Translations under genes and position numbers: made by a program | Shown: piece after piece, positions 26,335 through 35,100 of the stretch | Layout of the letters: each line of letters starts with the position of its first letter | Position numbering within the stretch: the stretch's first letter is position 1 | The notes under the pieces: generated by a model | Seen by the model: the letters and a program-made list of their open reading frames with translations, nothing else | What the model was told of the DNA's origin: nothing | Database searches by the model: none | From: Bin5 sp965242905 | GTDB taxonomy: Bacteria > Chloroflexota > Anaerolineae > Caldilineales > Caldilineaceae | Direction: 5' to 3' | Assembly (NCBI GenBank): GCA_965242905.1 | Contig: CBDETM010000002.1 | Span: forward strand, 1,178,001-1,242,000 | Length of the DNA: 64,000 nt

Positions 26335-27342
26335 ATGATAGACGCGATGAGCAGAGCGTCGTTGTGGTCACCTTCCCTGGAAGAATTGAGGCGAGTCATT
26401 CGGGAAGGATTGCAGGCCAATTACGCCAGTGTCGATATTGAAGTGGTCGATTGCCCCGACCTGCGTGCGCTAGGATGCGCCAGCCCCGGCTTGAGCGGGT
26501 CCACTGTTCTGTTGGAGGTGGGCGGCGAACCGTACGCTCACAATCCCAGATACCGGCACGTCACTTTCGACATGGCGGAGATGGCGAGCGACTGCGGCCA
26601 GGCCGAAGGCACAGTCTTTGGCGCGGGCATGGCCTTTCCGGGCGTGTTGGACGGACACTGCGGCGAGGTGATCGCCACACTGCAGGCGGGTGGCGTCAAC
26701 AGGTCCAAGGTCGCCCGCGTTGGGCCGCAGCAAGAGTGCATTGTTGAGCCCTATGCGTCAACGCGCCACAGCGGACTGTCCAATCTCTTCCTGTCGGAGG
26801 GCCGGCCGGGCCCTGTGCTCAAAGTCAGCGTGGAAAGGCGGATCGGCAACGAACGCTCCTTCACACAGGCGTTGCGCAAAAGTCTGCAAGCCCATCCGGA
26901 CATTGGCGGCGAGGGCGCGCCTCCCGGAGCCCGGCAGGTGGGGATGGGCGGCGTCTTTGTCATCGAGGTCGGTCAGATACGGTCGCACGTCATGCCGGAT
27001 TACGAATGCATCGCCCACCGGTACTACGACACTGAAGCCGAGGAAGTCGTCGCCGATTTTCTTCAGTTCTACGAGCACATGGGACCCGACCTGTTATGCT
27101 TCACCGTATTCTGGACGGGGGACCCCACCGGCGGGCGCCTGCACTTGCGCGACTCGGGGGAACACACTCACTTTTTCCACATGGATAACCTGAATCAGGC
27201 CGGCCACTATCACTATGATGTCAGCCCCGAAACCATCCGTTATACCGGATACTTCAACGTCGCGGCTGAACTGGTACGCATCGGCGACATTTATGCAGAA
27301 CTCGAACGGCAGTCAAAACACACCGACGAGGAGCGGAGATGA
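26335..27342 (+). CDS. DUF1907 protein, homolog of animal C11orf54
   Basis: 335 residues. The N terminus (WSPSLEELRRVIREGL and VDIEVVDCPDL) and C terminus (GEHTHFFHMD, GHYHYD, YTGYF) closely follow the human C11orf54 (PTD012) protein as I remember it. So do FLSEGRPGPVLKVSVERR and QVGMGGVFVI in the middle. The zinc-binding HxHxnH is visible as His277, His279 and His291, with His293 beside them. The human protein is a zinc enzyme with reported ester-hydrolase activity, and its cellular role is poorly known. The start codon of the next gene overlaps this gene's stop (ATGA). Confidence 0.82.
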   Translation: MIDAMSRASLWSPSLEELRRVIREGLQANYASVDIEVVDCPDLRALGCASPGLSGSTVLLEVGGEPYAHNPRYRHVTFDMAEMASDCGQAEGTVFGAGMAFPGVLDGHCGEVIATLQAGGVNRSKVARVGPQQECIVEPYASTRHSGLSNLFLSEGRPGPVLKVSVERRIGNERSFTQALRKSLQAHPDIGGEGAPPGARQVGMGGVFVIEVGQIRSHVMPDYECIAHRYYDTEAEEVVADFLQFYEHMGPDLLCFTVFWTGDPTGGRLHLRDSGEHTHFFHMDNLNQAGHYHYDVSPETIRYTGYFNVAAELVRIGDIYAELERQSKHTDEERR

Positions 27343-28451
27343 AGATCACAGAGGTACGCGCGACGGGTCTGCGCGGCGCGACGCCGGAGGGCGGCTGGAG
27401 CGAGGAGCTGAAGGAGGAAGACTGCGTCCACACGCTTGTTTTTGTCGAAACGGATGAAGGCGTCACCGGATACGGTTCCGTCTTCACCAACGACGGGCTT
27501 GTGCTGGCCGCGTTGGAGGTGCTGCGCCCGCTCCTTATCGGTCAATCCGCGATCGAGCCGGAAAGGGTGAGTGAGTGGCTGCACCAAAACACGTTTTGGA
27601 TGGGACGCGGCGGCACCATCACGCACACGATTAGCGGAATCGATATTGCGATGTGGGACATTCTGGGCAAGGTCACCGGTCAGCCGGTCGGCCGCCTGCT
27701 GGGAGGGCGTTACCGGGAACGGGTGAGGCCCTATGCCTCTCTGCTGATGGACCAGCCGGCCCCACTGCGCGACGAACTGCAGATGTGGAAGGAGCAGGGG
27801 TTCCGCGCCTTCAAGATGGGGTGGGGGCCCTTCGGCCGCGTCAGCGACGAGCTGGATGAGGAGATCGTGGCCACCGCCCGCGAGGTTGTAGGGGACGACA
27901 ACCAGTTGATGGTGGACGCCGGCGGCAGCGACGCCCACTGGCAGGGCCGCTATACGTGGGCGCTGCGTTGCGCCGGGATGCTGGCCGACTACGGCGTGGA
28001 CTGGTTCGAGGAGCCGCTGCGCCCCGATGACCTGGAAGACTTTATCCATCTGCGCCGAAACACGACGGTCCCCATTACCGGCGGCGAGGTCCTGACGCGG
28101 CGTCAGTCCTTCATTCCCTTTCTACAGCAGGGCGCCTTCGACATCGTCCAGCCGGATGTCGCCAAAGTCGGCGGCATCAGTGAGGAGCGCCGCATCGGCT
28201 GGATGGCGCAAGAGAATGGCGTACGCATGATTCCGCACGGTTGGAACACCGCCCTTGGGCTGGCGGCCGATCTGCAGCTGGCCTCGGCCCTCGCCGATAC
28301 CGACCTGGTGGAGTACAAGACCGGTTCGCCCTATATCGATGAGATCGTAGCCGGCGGCTGGCAACTGGACGAGGAAGGCATGCTGCCGATTCCCGACGGG
28401 CCGGGCCTGGGAATCGAGTTGGATATGGATGCGGTGGCCCGTTATTCCTGA
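27339..28451 (+). CDS. Enolase superfamily enzyme, mandelate racemase/galactonate dehydratase type
   Basis: 370 residues. Metal ligands Asp193, Glu224 and Glu250 are in place, with His300 (PHGWNT) as base. The usual Asn of the DxN motif is replaced (DAGGSD), and the second base site reads Lys159-Met-Gly. It is therefore not a close copy of the enzyme at 16404. The family dehydrates or epimerises sugar acids. It overlaps the DUF1907 stop by four bases, so translation is coupled. The cluster suggests the ADP-ribosylglycohydrolase-like and C11orf54-like proteins work on a carbohydrate-derived or acyl compound. Confidence 0.88.
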   Translation: MKITEVRATGLRGATPEGGWSEELKEEDCVHTLVFVETDEGVTGYGSVFTNDGLVLAALEVLRPLLIGQSAIEPERVSEWLHQNTFWMGRGGTITHTISGIDIAMWDILGKVTGQPVGRLLGGRYRERVRPYASLLMDQPAPLRDELQMWKEQGFRAFKMGWGPFGRVSDELDEEIVATAREVVGDDNQLMVDAGGSDAHWQGRYTWALRCAGMLADYGVDWFEEPLRPDDLEDFIHLRRNTTVPITGGEVLTRRQSFIPFLQQGAFDIVQPDVAKVGGISEERRIGWMAQENGVRMIPHGWNTALGLAADLQLASALADTDLVEYKTGSPYIDEIVAGGWQLDEEGMLPIPDGPGLGIELDMDAVARYS

Positions 28452-28479
28452 TCGCAGGGCCTACCAGGCTACAGTTGTT

Positions 28480-29784
28480 TCACACCGCCGGGCGTGTGCG
28501 CCAGACCCGTAATTGCTTTTTGCCGAGGATAAGCCACCAGAGAGTAACTGTCTCGGAGGTGAAGCCGGCAAGCAGCGCAGCCACTCCGAGGGTCGCGCCT
28601 TGTACTCCTAACAGCGGCAGGACCAGCAGGGCGATGAGAATAGCGCCGGTACGCATTGGCGCGCCAACTGCCATAGGTCGAGTGTCGCGCGCCATAAAGG
28701 CGATGCTATGAAAGTGGGCGCGATGAACGACTACGAACGGGAAAAACGTATAGATCTGGAGGGGCACTCGACTGAGCTCAGCCAAGGCGGGCGTTATTCC
28801 GATGACCTGCTCCAAAAGGACGGTTCGCAGGGGTGTCCAGAAGAGCAGTAGGCAGATGGCGGTGGCAGCAAGTCCGCACCAGTAGGCGTAGCGTAGAAAG
28901 GGCCGAAAGGATCGCAGCTCGGCGTAGAATGGGGGTACGAGCGCGCGCAGCTCGTTCAGCCAGCGGTAGGTCCACTGTCCAAGCGTATAGGCCACGGTCA
29001 GCGCCGCCATCGCTTCTGCGCCGTGGGCGCCCCGCACCACGAACAGATTGATGAGCGGGCGGCTGGACTCCTGCATGAAATTCATGAGCGCGATCGGCCA
29101 GGTAAAGCGGAAGAAGGCAGCATAGGTGATCGGGGGACGATCGAGCGCGTCCGGGAGGCGGCCGAAGAAGCGCCAGAGATAGAAGACGATAGTGATTGAC
29201 TCGGTGAGCGTTGACGCGTAGAGAACGAGGATCGGCAGCCAGATAGGCCGGGCTCGAATCGCGTCGACCTGGAGAAGAGCAACGACCGCCAGAAGTCCTG
29301 CGGCAACGCTCAAGGCGGTGGCTACGCTGATTTTGCCGGTCTGCTTGCCGCGCGTCAGGACGCCCATGCCGAGTTGTGTTATACCTCGCAGCAGTGGCAT
29401 CGGCAGCAGCGACAACATCATGACGCGTACTCGTTCGCTTGTCTCCGCGTCAACAGCGTGCAGGCCTTCGAGCAGATGGCGGCTGATTGACGTGCCGCCG
29501 AGAAGCCACTGTACCGCCACCATGATCAGCGCCAGGCCGCTTACATAGTTCAAGCCTCGCCAGAAGTCTCGCTTGTCCTCCACCAATACCATCCCGGCAT
29601 AGCGAAGTTGCGCCAGTGGGCTGGACAGAGACGTAACCAGACCCCAGGCCAGTCCAAAGGCGGCCAATACGCGGATGGCGTCGGGCATACGCGCCATCCC
29701 TGCGTTGATACTCTGCGCGCCGAACTCAAAGATTAGAATTGTCAGAACCAGGGGCAGGAGAAATCGAGTAAAGCGCAGGTACAT
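28480..29784 (-). CDS. ANKH-like multi-pass membrane protein
   Basis: 434 residues from the ATG at 29784, chosen because MYLRFTRFLLPLV matches where family proteins begin. The open frame continues to a TTG at 29883. About ten to twelve helices are predicted. Several blocks follow human ANKH (progressive ankylosis protein) as recalled: FGAQSINAG near the N terminus, VLVEDKRD, SRPLINLFVVRG, LGQWTYRWLNELRALVP, and GVQGATLGVAALLAGF near the C terminus. ANKH exports ATP, citrate or pyrophosphate in vertebrates. The transported molecule here is unknown. It is convergent with the enolase-superfamily gene. Confidence 0.78.
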   Translation of the reverse strand: MYLRFTRFLLPLVLTILIFEFGAQSINAGMARMPDAIRVLAAFGLAWGLVTSLSSPLAQLRYAGMVLVEDKRDFWRGLNYVSGLALIMVAVQWLLGGTSISRHLLEGLHAVDAETSERVRVMMLSLLPMPLLRGITQLGMGVLTRGKQTGKISVATALSVAAGLLAVVALLQVDAIRARPIWLPILVLYASTLTESITIVFYLWRFFGRLPDALDRPPITYAAFFRFTWPIALMNFMQESSRPLINLFVVRGAHGAEAMAALTVAYTLGQWTYRWLNELRALVPPFYAELRSFRPFLRYAYWCGLAATAICLLLFWTPLRTVLLEQVIGITPALAELSRVPLQIYTFFPFVVVHRAHFHSIAFMARDTRPMAVGAPMRTGAILIALLVLPLLGVQGATLGVAALLAGFTSETVTLWWLILGKKQLRVWRTRPAV

Positions 29785-30770
29785 GAAGTGATGGTCGAAC
29801 GGTTTAGTGGGCGTAGAAGCTGACGAAAGGGCCGATCCGCCGCAGCTCGTCCTATGCGTGTGAAAGGGGAAGGGCAAACGCAACCACAGAGATTATCACA
29901 CAGGGCCAGAGTGCGTGCAATGGAAATGGCAAGGATTGAACAGTGCGATTAGGCACTGACCTTTGCGACGCTCCAATGGAATGCGCCGAATCCAAAGAGA
30001 CTGGATTTGAGCGAGAGAGGAGTGACATACTCTTCGCACGGATTGGCAGGGATTGCCAGTTGACCTGTGAGGGAGGCGCCTTTGTGCCCAATACTTCTCG
30101 ACCTCCTGCATAACGAGAGAAGCTTGAAAATCGGCAACGCGGCAGGACGCAAATGGGCCAGCTGTAAAATGGTCAATCTCCAGAAGATTATCTCAAGATT
30201 AGAAGCGTGGGCCCTGGCTCATTCGGGTAGGGGTCCCCTTGTGGGCGCCGTTCATATGCTATAATTGCCTCCGAATTCAGATGCGCCTGTTCTGACCCTC
30301 AGGAGCCGTGGCTCTCGCCAAAGAAAGTCTGAATTCGAAGCAGGGCCGCTGTAAGTCTGTGAATTGCTCATACTTAATCTACCGATACATATCAAAAACG
30401 GCGAGGAAACGTCTGCGATCTCAAGCACTTGAGTCAGAAAAAAGAGAATCACACTACTTGCCACTACTTACCACGACTTAACTCGACTTGAACTGCCCGA
30501 ACCCAGGGCAATTGCAGCGAATCGGGACCGACCTTGTGAGGCTGCCGGAATCGGATGGGAGAAACGTCTGAGAAGGCGTGACTGAAGTCCAGAAGGAAGA
30601 AAGAGGCGCCCTGCCTTGGATCGACGTAGACTGACCTGACCCAGAAAAATGGCATTGAATTGGTTCAAGTCCTTGTAAGGGTGCTTGAATCGAGTAGGTA
30701 CCCCTTGTGGTCGCCCTGCGCGGGCGATTCCGGCGTCCTGACTTAGATGCGTTTGCCCTGGCCCCCTCGA

Positions 30771-31047
30771 CGGGTGCATCCCAGAGTTGGGGTGGGAACA
30801 TTCTGGCAGGGATCAGTGCCAGCGGCGGCTGGCGTTGCTTGCCGTCTTTGAGCGAAACGCAGTGCAGGCGCCAGGCCTGGCCGTACGGTGGAGTCCGTCA
30901 GTTGGGGAGGGTGCCAGGGCAGGCACAAGGCCGGCACGTTAGGGGATCTGATGGGACTTGCGGGACGTGGTCTGGCTGGACACCTTCGATTAGGCACCTG
31001 TCACCAATGTCGACACCCGGTCGATGAGGCATGGCCTGGTTTAGGGG
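30771..31047 (+). repeat. Long diverged repeat upstream of structured repeat B
   Basis: About 275 bp similar, with gaps, to 55305-55543. Shared blocks include CGGGTGCA at the left end, TTGGGGTGGGAA, GCAGGCACA, GATTTGATGGGACTbG-like sequence and ACCAATGTCGACACCCGGTC near the right end. Both copies run directly into the 57-bp structured repeat, so the two parts may form one larger element. No intact ORF is shared. Confidence 0.6.
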
Positions 31048-31104
31048 GGGCGTTGCGGGGGCGGAGCCCCCGCACAAGGGAGGGCCGACTAGGCCCGACC
31101 GCCC
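31048..31104 (+). repeat. Structured dispersed repeat, copy B
   Basis: Same 57-bp fold as copy A: outer GGGCG/CGCCC stem and two inner hairpins. The second loop reads GACTA instead of GAATA. A purine-rich tract (GAGGAGAGAGTGGAGAGGAG) follows within 10 bp, comparable in position to the simple tracts beside the other copies. Confidence 0.8.
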
Positions 31105-31354
31105 AAATGCGAGGAGAGAGTGGAGAGGAGATAGGAGTGAGAAACACCACTGCATTTGCAGACAGTTGGAATGGGAACTGACCGCGGCTTGGTTGCCTCC
31201 AGAGGTATGCGACTGTTCACCTTTATTTTGGGATGCACGCCTCTCGACGAGATGCATTGACAACCGCCTATGCCTATGCAACAATCAGATTGAGATTGCA
31301 GGCGTCGCATGCTGGCGTGGCCTCGGTTTCCTCTCGTATTACATTGGGAAGATG

Positions 31355-32932
31355 ATGGGCGTCAAGACACCAGATTGGGTTAAGCACGCAGTTTTCTATC
31401 AGATCTTTCCGGACCGGTTCAGTCGCAGCCCCCGTTTGCAGCACCCTCCCGGAATCCAGTTTAAACCCTGGGGCGCGCCGCCTTCGGAACAGGGCTTCCA
31501 GGGCGGCGATCTTCTGGGAATTGTTGACCGCCTGGACTATCTGGAGAGTTTAGGTGTCAATGCCCTCTACCTGAACCCGATCTTCAGCTCGGCCTCGAAT
31601 CACCGTTACCATACTTTTGACTACATGACGATAGACCCGCTGTTGGGCGGGGATGCCGCGTTTCGGGAGTTGTTGGACAGGGCGCATGAACGGAACATAC
31701 GGGTCGTAATTGACGGCGTATTCAACCACTGCGGACGCGGCTTCTGGCCGTTCCACCACATCCTGGAAGCCGGTAAGAGATCCCCTTATTTTGACTGGTT
31801 CCGTGTGAAGGGCTGGCCGCTGCGCCCCTATCACAGTAACGAGCAACAGCCCCACAATTACGCGGCCTGGTGGAATCTGCCCGCCTTGCCAAAGCTGAAC
31901 ACCGTCAATCCCGGCATGAGGCGCTATTTGCTGGAGGTTGCTCGACACTGGATCGAGTTCGGCGCAGACGGTTGGCGGTTGGACGTACCGGAGGAAATCG
32001 ACGATCCGCCTTTTTGGCAGGAGTTCCGCCGTGTAGTGAAGAAGTCTAATGCCGACGCCTACACAGTAGGAGAGATCTGGCATGAGGCCGAGGAATGGCT
32101 GCAGGGAGACCGCTTTGACGCTGTCATGAACTATGTTTTAAGCCGCGCTGCCTACGGTTATTTCGGCGCGGAGACGGTGCCGCGCGACTACCGGCCCGGG
32201 GGCTATGCGATCGAGAAGCTGGATACGCTGGCGTTTGCGGCCGCGATCGAGCGGATGCTGGAACGCTATGACTGGCAAGTCGTGACCGCACAGTTCAACC
32301 TGTTGAACAGCCACGATACGGCGCGCAATTTGTGGGCTCTGGACGGAGATGCCAGCGGTGTGCGACTTTGCCTTCTGCTTCAGATGACGCTGCCCGGTGC
32401 GCCGTGCATCTACTACGGCGAAGAGATCGGCATGAACGGGGGCCCGGACCCGGGCTGCCGCGGGGCTTTCCCTTGGGATGAGAAAGAAAGCTGGGACGGC
32501 GAGATGCTCAGCTTCTACCGTCAGGCGATTGCTCTGCGGCACAGCCACTCTGCGCTGCGTACCGGCGCATACAGGACCCTGGTCGCTGCCGGCGACATCT
32601 TTGGATTCAGCCGATACATATGCGATGACCCTATCTCTACCGACAAGGCAACTGAAGACGGATTCCCTGTTGAAAGCCAATTGATCGTCCTGTTCAACCG
32701 CGCAAAGTCAGAGGCGCGGTTGGCAGTGCCTCTTGCCGGCAAGGGCAAGGAGGGGGAATCCGACACTGCCTTGTCTTCGCCTACTTACCGGGTCGTCTGG
32801 CCGCCGGGAGCCTCCGGGCAGACCTGTTGCGCTCGCAATGGTACGCTTTGGGACCTTACGATTCCGCCCAGGGAAGCGCTAATCCTTGAAGGTGCGGCCT
32901 CGTCGCAGTCCGCTGCTTCGAAAGAGGGGTGA
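31355..32932 (+). CDS. GH13 alpha-glucosidase/neopullulanase-like enzyme
   Basis: 526 residues from the ATG at 31355, preceded by GGGAAG; a second ATG immediately before it (31352) is also possible. The frame is open back to 31031, but that stretch is repeat DNA. The GH13 barrel shows YQIFPDRF at the N terminus, DGVFNHCG, nucleophile Asp210 (GWRLDVPEE), acid/base Glu240 (GEIWHE) and Asp321 (SHDTAR). The opening HAVFYQIFPDRF is typical of neopullulanase/cyclomaltodextrinase enzymes. There is no signal peptide, so it acts on cytosolic maltodextrins. It is followed after one base by the lipid-kinase gene. Confidence 0.9.
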   Translation: MGVKTPDWVKHAVFYQIFPDRFSRSPRLQHPPGIQFKPWGAPPSEQGFQGGDLLGIVDRLDYLESLGVNALYLNPIFSSASNHRYHTFDYMTIDPLLGGDAAFRELLDRAHERNIRVVIDGVFNHCGRGFWPFHHILEAGKRSPYFDWFRVKGWPLRPYHSNEQQPHNYAAWWNLPALPKLNTVNPGMRRYLLEVARHWIEFGADGWRLDVPEEIDDPPFWQEFRRVVKKSNADAYTVGEIWHEAEEWLQGDRFDAVMNYVLSRAAYGYFGAETVPRDYRPGGYAIEKLDTLAFAAAIERMLERYDWQVVTAQFNLLNSHDTARNLWALDGDASGVRLCLLLQMTLPGAPCIYYGEEIGMNGGPDPGCRGAFPWDEKESWDGEMLSFYRQAIALRHSHSALRTGAYRTLVAAGDIFGFSRYICDDPISTDKATEDGFPVESQLIVLFNRAKSEARLAVPLAGKGKEGESDTALSSPTYRVVWPPGASGQTCCARNGTLWDLTIPPREALILEGAASSQSAASKEG

Positions 32933-32933
32933 A

Positions 32934-33869
32934 GTGGAAACAGTTAAGGTCATACTCAACCCATACGCGGGACGGGGACGCGGAGGTAAATTGGCCGGCG
33001 AGATCGAAGCCGCGTTTCGCCGCGGCAACGTTCCTTTCGAGATCGCGGGAACTTCAGTACCGGGAGAGGGCATCTCACTGGCTCGGCGCGCGCGGCTGGA
33101 CGGTTACGCGATCGTGGCTGCCGCCGGCGGCGACGGAACCGTACATGAAGTAGTGAACGGGCTGGCCGAGGCTACCCCTGAAGATGAACAGGTGCAGGGG
33201 TTGGCAGTTTTGCAGGCGGGCAGCGGAAACGACTTCGCCGACATGGCAGGGTCGGCTCGGGAAATCGATGCAGCCGTACATGCCATCCGCGAAGGCAATA
33301 CGCGCGACGTCGATTTGGGGCTGGTCGAAGCCTTCGACGGACACAACACGTTGCGGCGTTACTTCGACAACAATCTGGGCATGGGTTTTGAGGCACAGGT
33401 GACGGTCGAAAGCCGCAAGATTAAACGTCTGCGCGGGTTCGTCATCTATCTGTGGGCGACGCTGCGAGCGCTGCGGGCCTATGACCAGCCCCACTTTGAG
33501 GTCGGATGGACCGACGACGCCGGGAACGAGCACACGGTTGCCAAAGAGATGTTGCTGGTCAGCATCGGCAACTCGCGACGGACTGGAGGGGCCTTTTATC
33601 TGACGCCGGATGCGGAGATGGACGACGGTCTTCTGGACATGGCATTTGCCGACGCGCTGTCGCAGCTGGGAATCCTTAACCTCCTTCCACGTGCAATGAC
33701 CAGGACAGGATTACATGGGCAGAAGAGCGTGTCTTTTGGTCGATTGCGTTCCGCTCGCATCGCGGTCCGGCAGCCCGTTCCCGTGCATACGGACGGGGAG
33801 ATCTTGTCGCGAAATATCGAAAGACTGAGCGTTGAAGTGCAGCCTGGCCGCTTGCAGGTAATCGTGTAA
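32934..33869 (+). CDS. Diacylglycerol kinase-like lipid kinase (YegS/BmrU type)
   Basis: 311 residues from the GTG at 32934, which has AGAGGGG just upstream and starts one base after the GH13 stop. DAGK catalytic domain: the N-terminal NPYAGRGRGGK nucleotide loop and AAAGGDGTVHEVVNGL (glycine-rich GGDGT motif) are textbook, and LQAGSGNDFA follows. The family phosphorylates diacylglycerol, sphingoid bases or related lipids. A TTG further upstream (32886) is an unlikely start because it overlaps the previous gene. Coupling with a maltodextrin glucosidase is probably only positional. Confidence 0.9.
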   Translation: METVKVILNPYAGRGRGGKLAGEIEAAFRRGNVPFEIAGTSVPGEGISLARRARLDGYAIVAAAGGDGTVHEVVNGLAEATPEDEQVQGLAVLQAGSGNDFADMAGSAREIDAAVHAIREGNTRDVDLGLVEAFDGHNTLRRYFDNNLGMGFEAQVTVESRKIKRLRGFVIYLWATLRALRAYDQPHFEVGWTDDAGNEHTVAKEMLLVSIGNSRRTGGAFYLTPDAEMDDGLLDMAFADALSQLGILNLLPRAMTRTGLHGQKSVSFGRLRSARIAVRQPVPVHTDGEILSRNIERLSVEVQPGRLQVIV

Positions 33870-33894
33870 AGTTCTCTGCGGGCACTCCTTCTGG

Positions 33895-33900
33895 TATAAT
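33895..33900 (+). promoter_or_regulatory. Extended -10 element before the membrane-protein gene
   Basis: TGGTATAAT (TATAAT at 33895-33900) is an extended -10 box in the gap after the lipid kinase. The -35 at 17-bp spacing (TTCTCT) is poor. It would start transcription about 110 bp before the TTG at 34021. Confidence 0.35.
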
Positions 33901-34020
33901 ACTCTATTCAGATTAACCGGATACCCCACATCCTAGAGGATACTTCCCGAAGGTCGATCGGCTCCCGAGATCTTGGGGCAAATTGATCCTGCCAGAAGCG
34001 AGAAGGAATACAGGTAGACT

Positions 34021-34974
34021 TTGACAACATCAGAGGAGTTCGGCGCGGCTGCAGCAGAGTTGAGACCCAAGCACACGCCAGATGATGTGACAGGCGCGAA
34101 CGCCGAACTGGAGTTGGGTCCTGCGCCCATTTCTGCGACATCAAGCAGTGCGTTGTTGGACGCTCGCTTCTGGCCGGAACTCTCTCCGTGGCGCGTCTCC
34201 GCCGCCTGGTCGCTGGCAGCGGCGGCGTTGGCCGCTGGAATCGGCGACGTGGGCCGGACAGTCTCTTTGCAGACGCTGATACTCCTCTTCCTGCTGGTCG
34301 ATCCCTTGTGGGGCAACATATGGGGCGGTCTTGCTACGCCAGAGGCATTGCCCCAAATAAGGTCAACTGTAGCGCGGAAACGCCCGGGGCTGCCTTATCT
34401 GGCCTTGGGGTCGCCAGCTGCGCGCGTTTTGGGAATGCACGGTCCAGGCATTCTCTCCATACTGGCGCGCGTTTGGCTGCCGGGCGTGGCGCTAGCCTTT
34501 GTGGCCGCATTTGCAATCAGCATGTCAGCGGTCTGGGCAACACTGGTTGTGCTCGGTCTGGCGGTGAGCGCCTGGCTTCAGCGCCACGTGTCGCTGATTC
34601 CCGCCTCCGTTCTTCACAGTCTCGCCGTCGTGGCAGCGCCCTGGTTCATGGGACTGACGCTGTTCGGCCTTGACCCCTGGAGTGGACGCCATTGGGCGTT
34701 GATTCTGTTGTGGACATTGCATGTTTGGGGCGCGAACAGCAGTTTGGACAACCCTGGCACGCTGGGTGGACTCGCGGGCATGGCGGCGGCTCAAGCCGGA
34801 ATCGCTCTGTTGCTGATATTCGGTCGGGCACCCCTGCCTTTGGCTGTGCTAGTCGTATTGTGGATGGCCACGTGGGTGGCGGTCTACCGCGGTCAGTCGC
34901 TTGTCAACATCCAAGCCTCCTGGACGGCGGCTTTGCTGGTCAGCGCGGCAGCGATGTCACAGGCGGTTTTCTGA
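34021..34974 (+). CDS. Hypothetical multi-pass membrane protein
   Basis: 317 residues, with a TTG start preceded by AGGTAG. After a hydrophilic N-terminal 55 residues there are about seven hydrophobic helices (first near 60-80, LLFLLVDPLWGNIWGGL near 90-105). The loop at about 108-130 is basic. The overall layout recalls UbiA-like prenyltransferases, but the aspartate-rich motifs are missing. No family can be named. It lies between the lipid kinase and argF and has its own -10-like element. Confidence 0.6.
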   Translation: MTTSEEFGAAAAELRPKHTPDDVTGANAELELGPAPISATSSSALLDARFWPELSPWRVSAAWSLAAAALAAGIGDVGRTVSLQTLILLFLLVDPLWGNIWGGLATPEALPQIRSTVARKRPGLPYLALGSPAARVLGMHGPGILSILARVWLPGVALAFVAAFAISMSAVWATLVVLGLAVSAWLQRHVSLIPASVLHSLAVVAAPWFMGLTLFGLDPWSGRHWALILLWTLHVWGANSSLDNPGTLGGLAGMAAAQAGIALLLIFGRAPLPLAVLVVLWMATWVAVYRGQSLVNIQASWTAALLVSAAAMSQAVF

Positions 34975-35100
34975 CAGAGGGACAGTTCTGACAGGCCCCG
35001 CACAGGACAGGTCCGCCAATCTTGGAACTTCGCGAGTGAATCGTTCGTCTTAATTCACGGATACATCCACCTTGGCCGGGAGACCTGTCTCCAGGTCCAT

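Larger units (their letters stand above)
29785..31354. other. Long non-coding interval with repeats
   Basis: Nearly 1.6 kb without a credible gene, between the ANKH-like gene (leaving left) and the GH13 gene. It includes two copies of a CCCCTTGTGG-centred short repeat (30226-30250 and 30691-30715). A -10-like TATAAT lies at 30260-30265. The long repeat shared with 55.3 kb fills 30771-31047, and structured repeat copy B is at 31048-31104 with a purine-rich tail to about 31145. Short open frames in both directions carry no recognisable domain. Confidence 0.6.

Noticed and set aside
31031..31354. Extension of the GH13 frame upstream
   Set aside because: It runs through repeat B, and the family start is at MMGVKTPDW.
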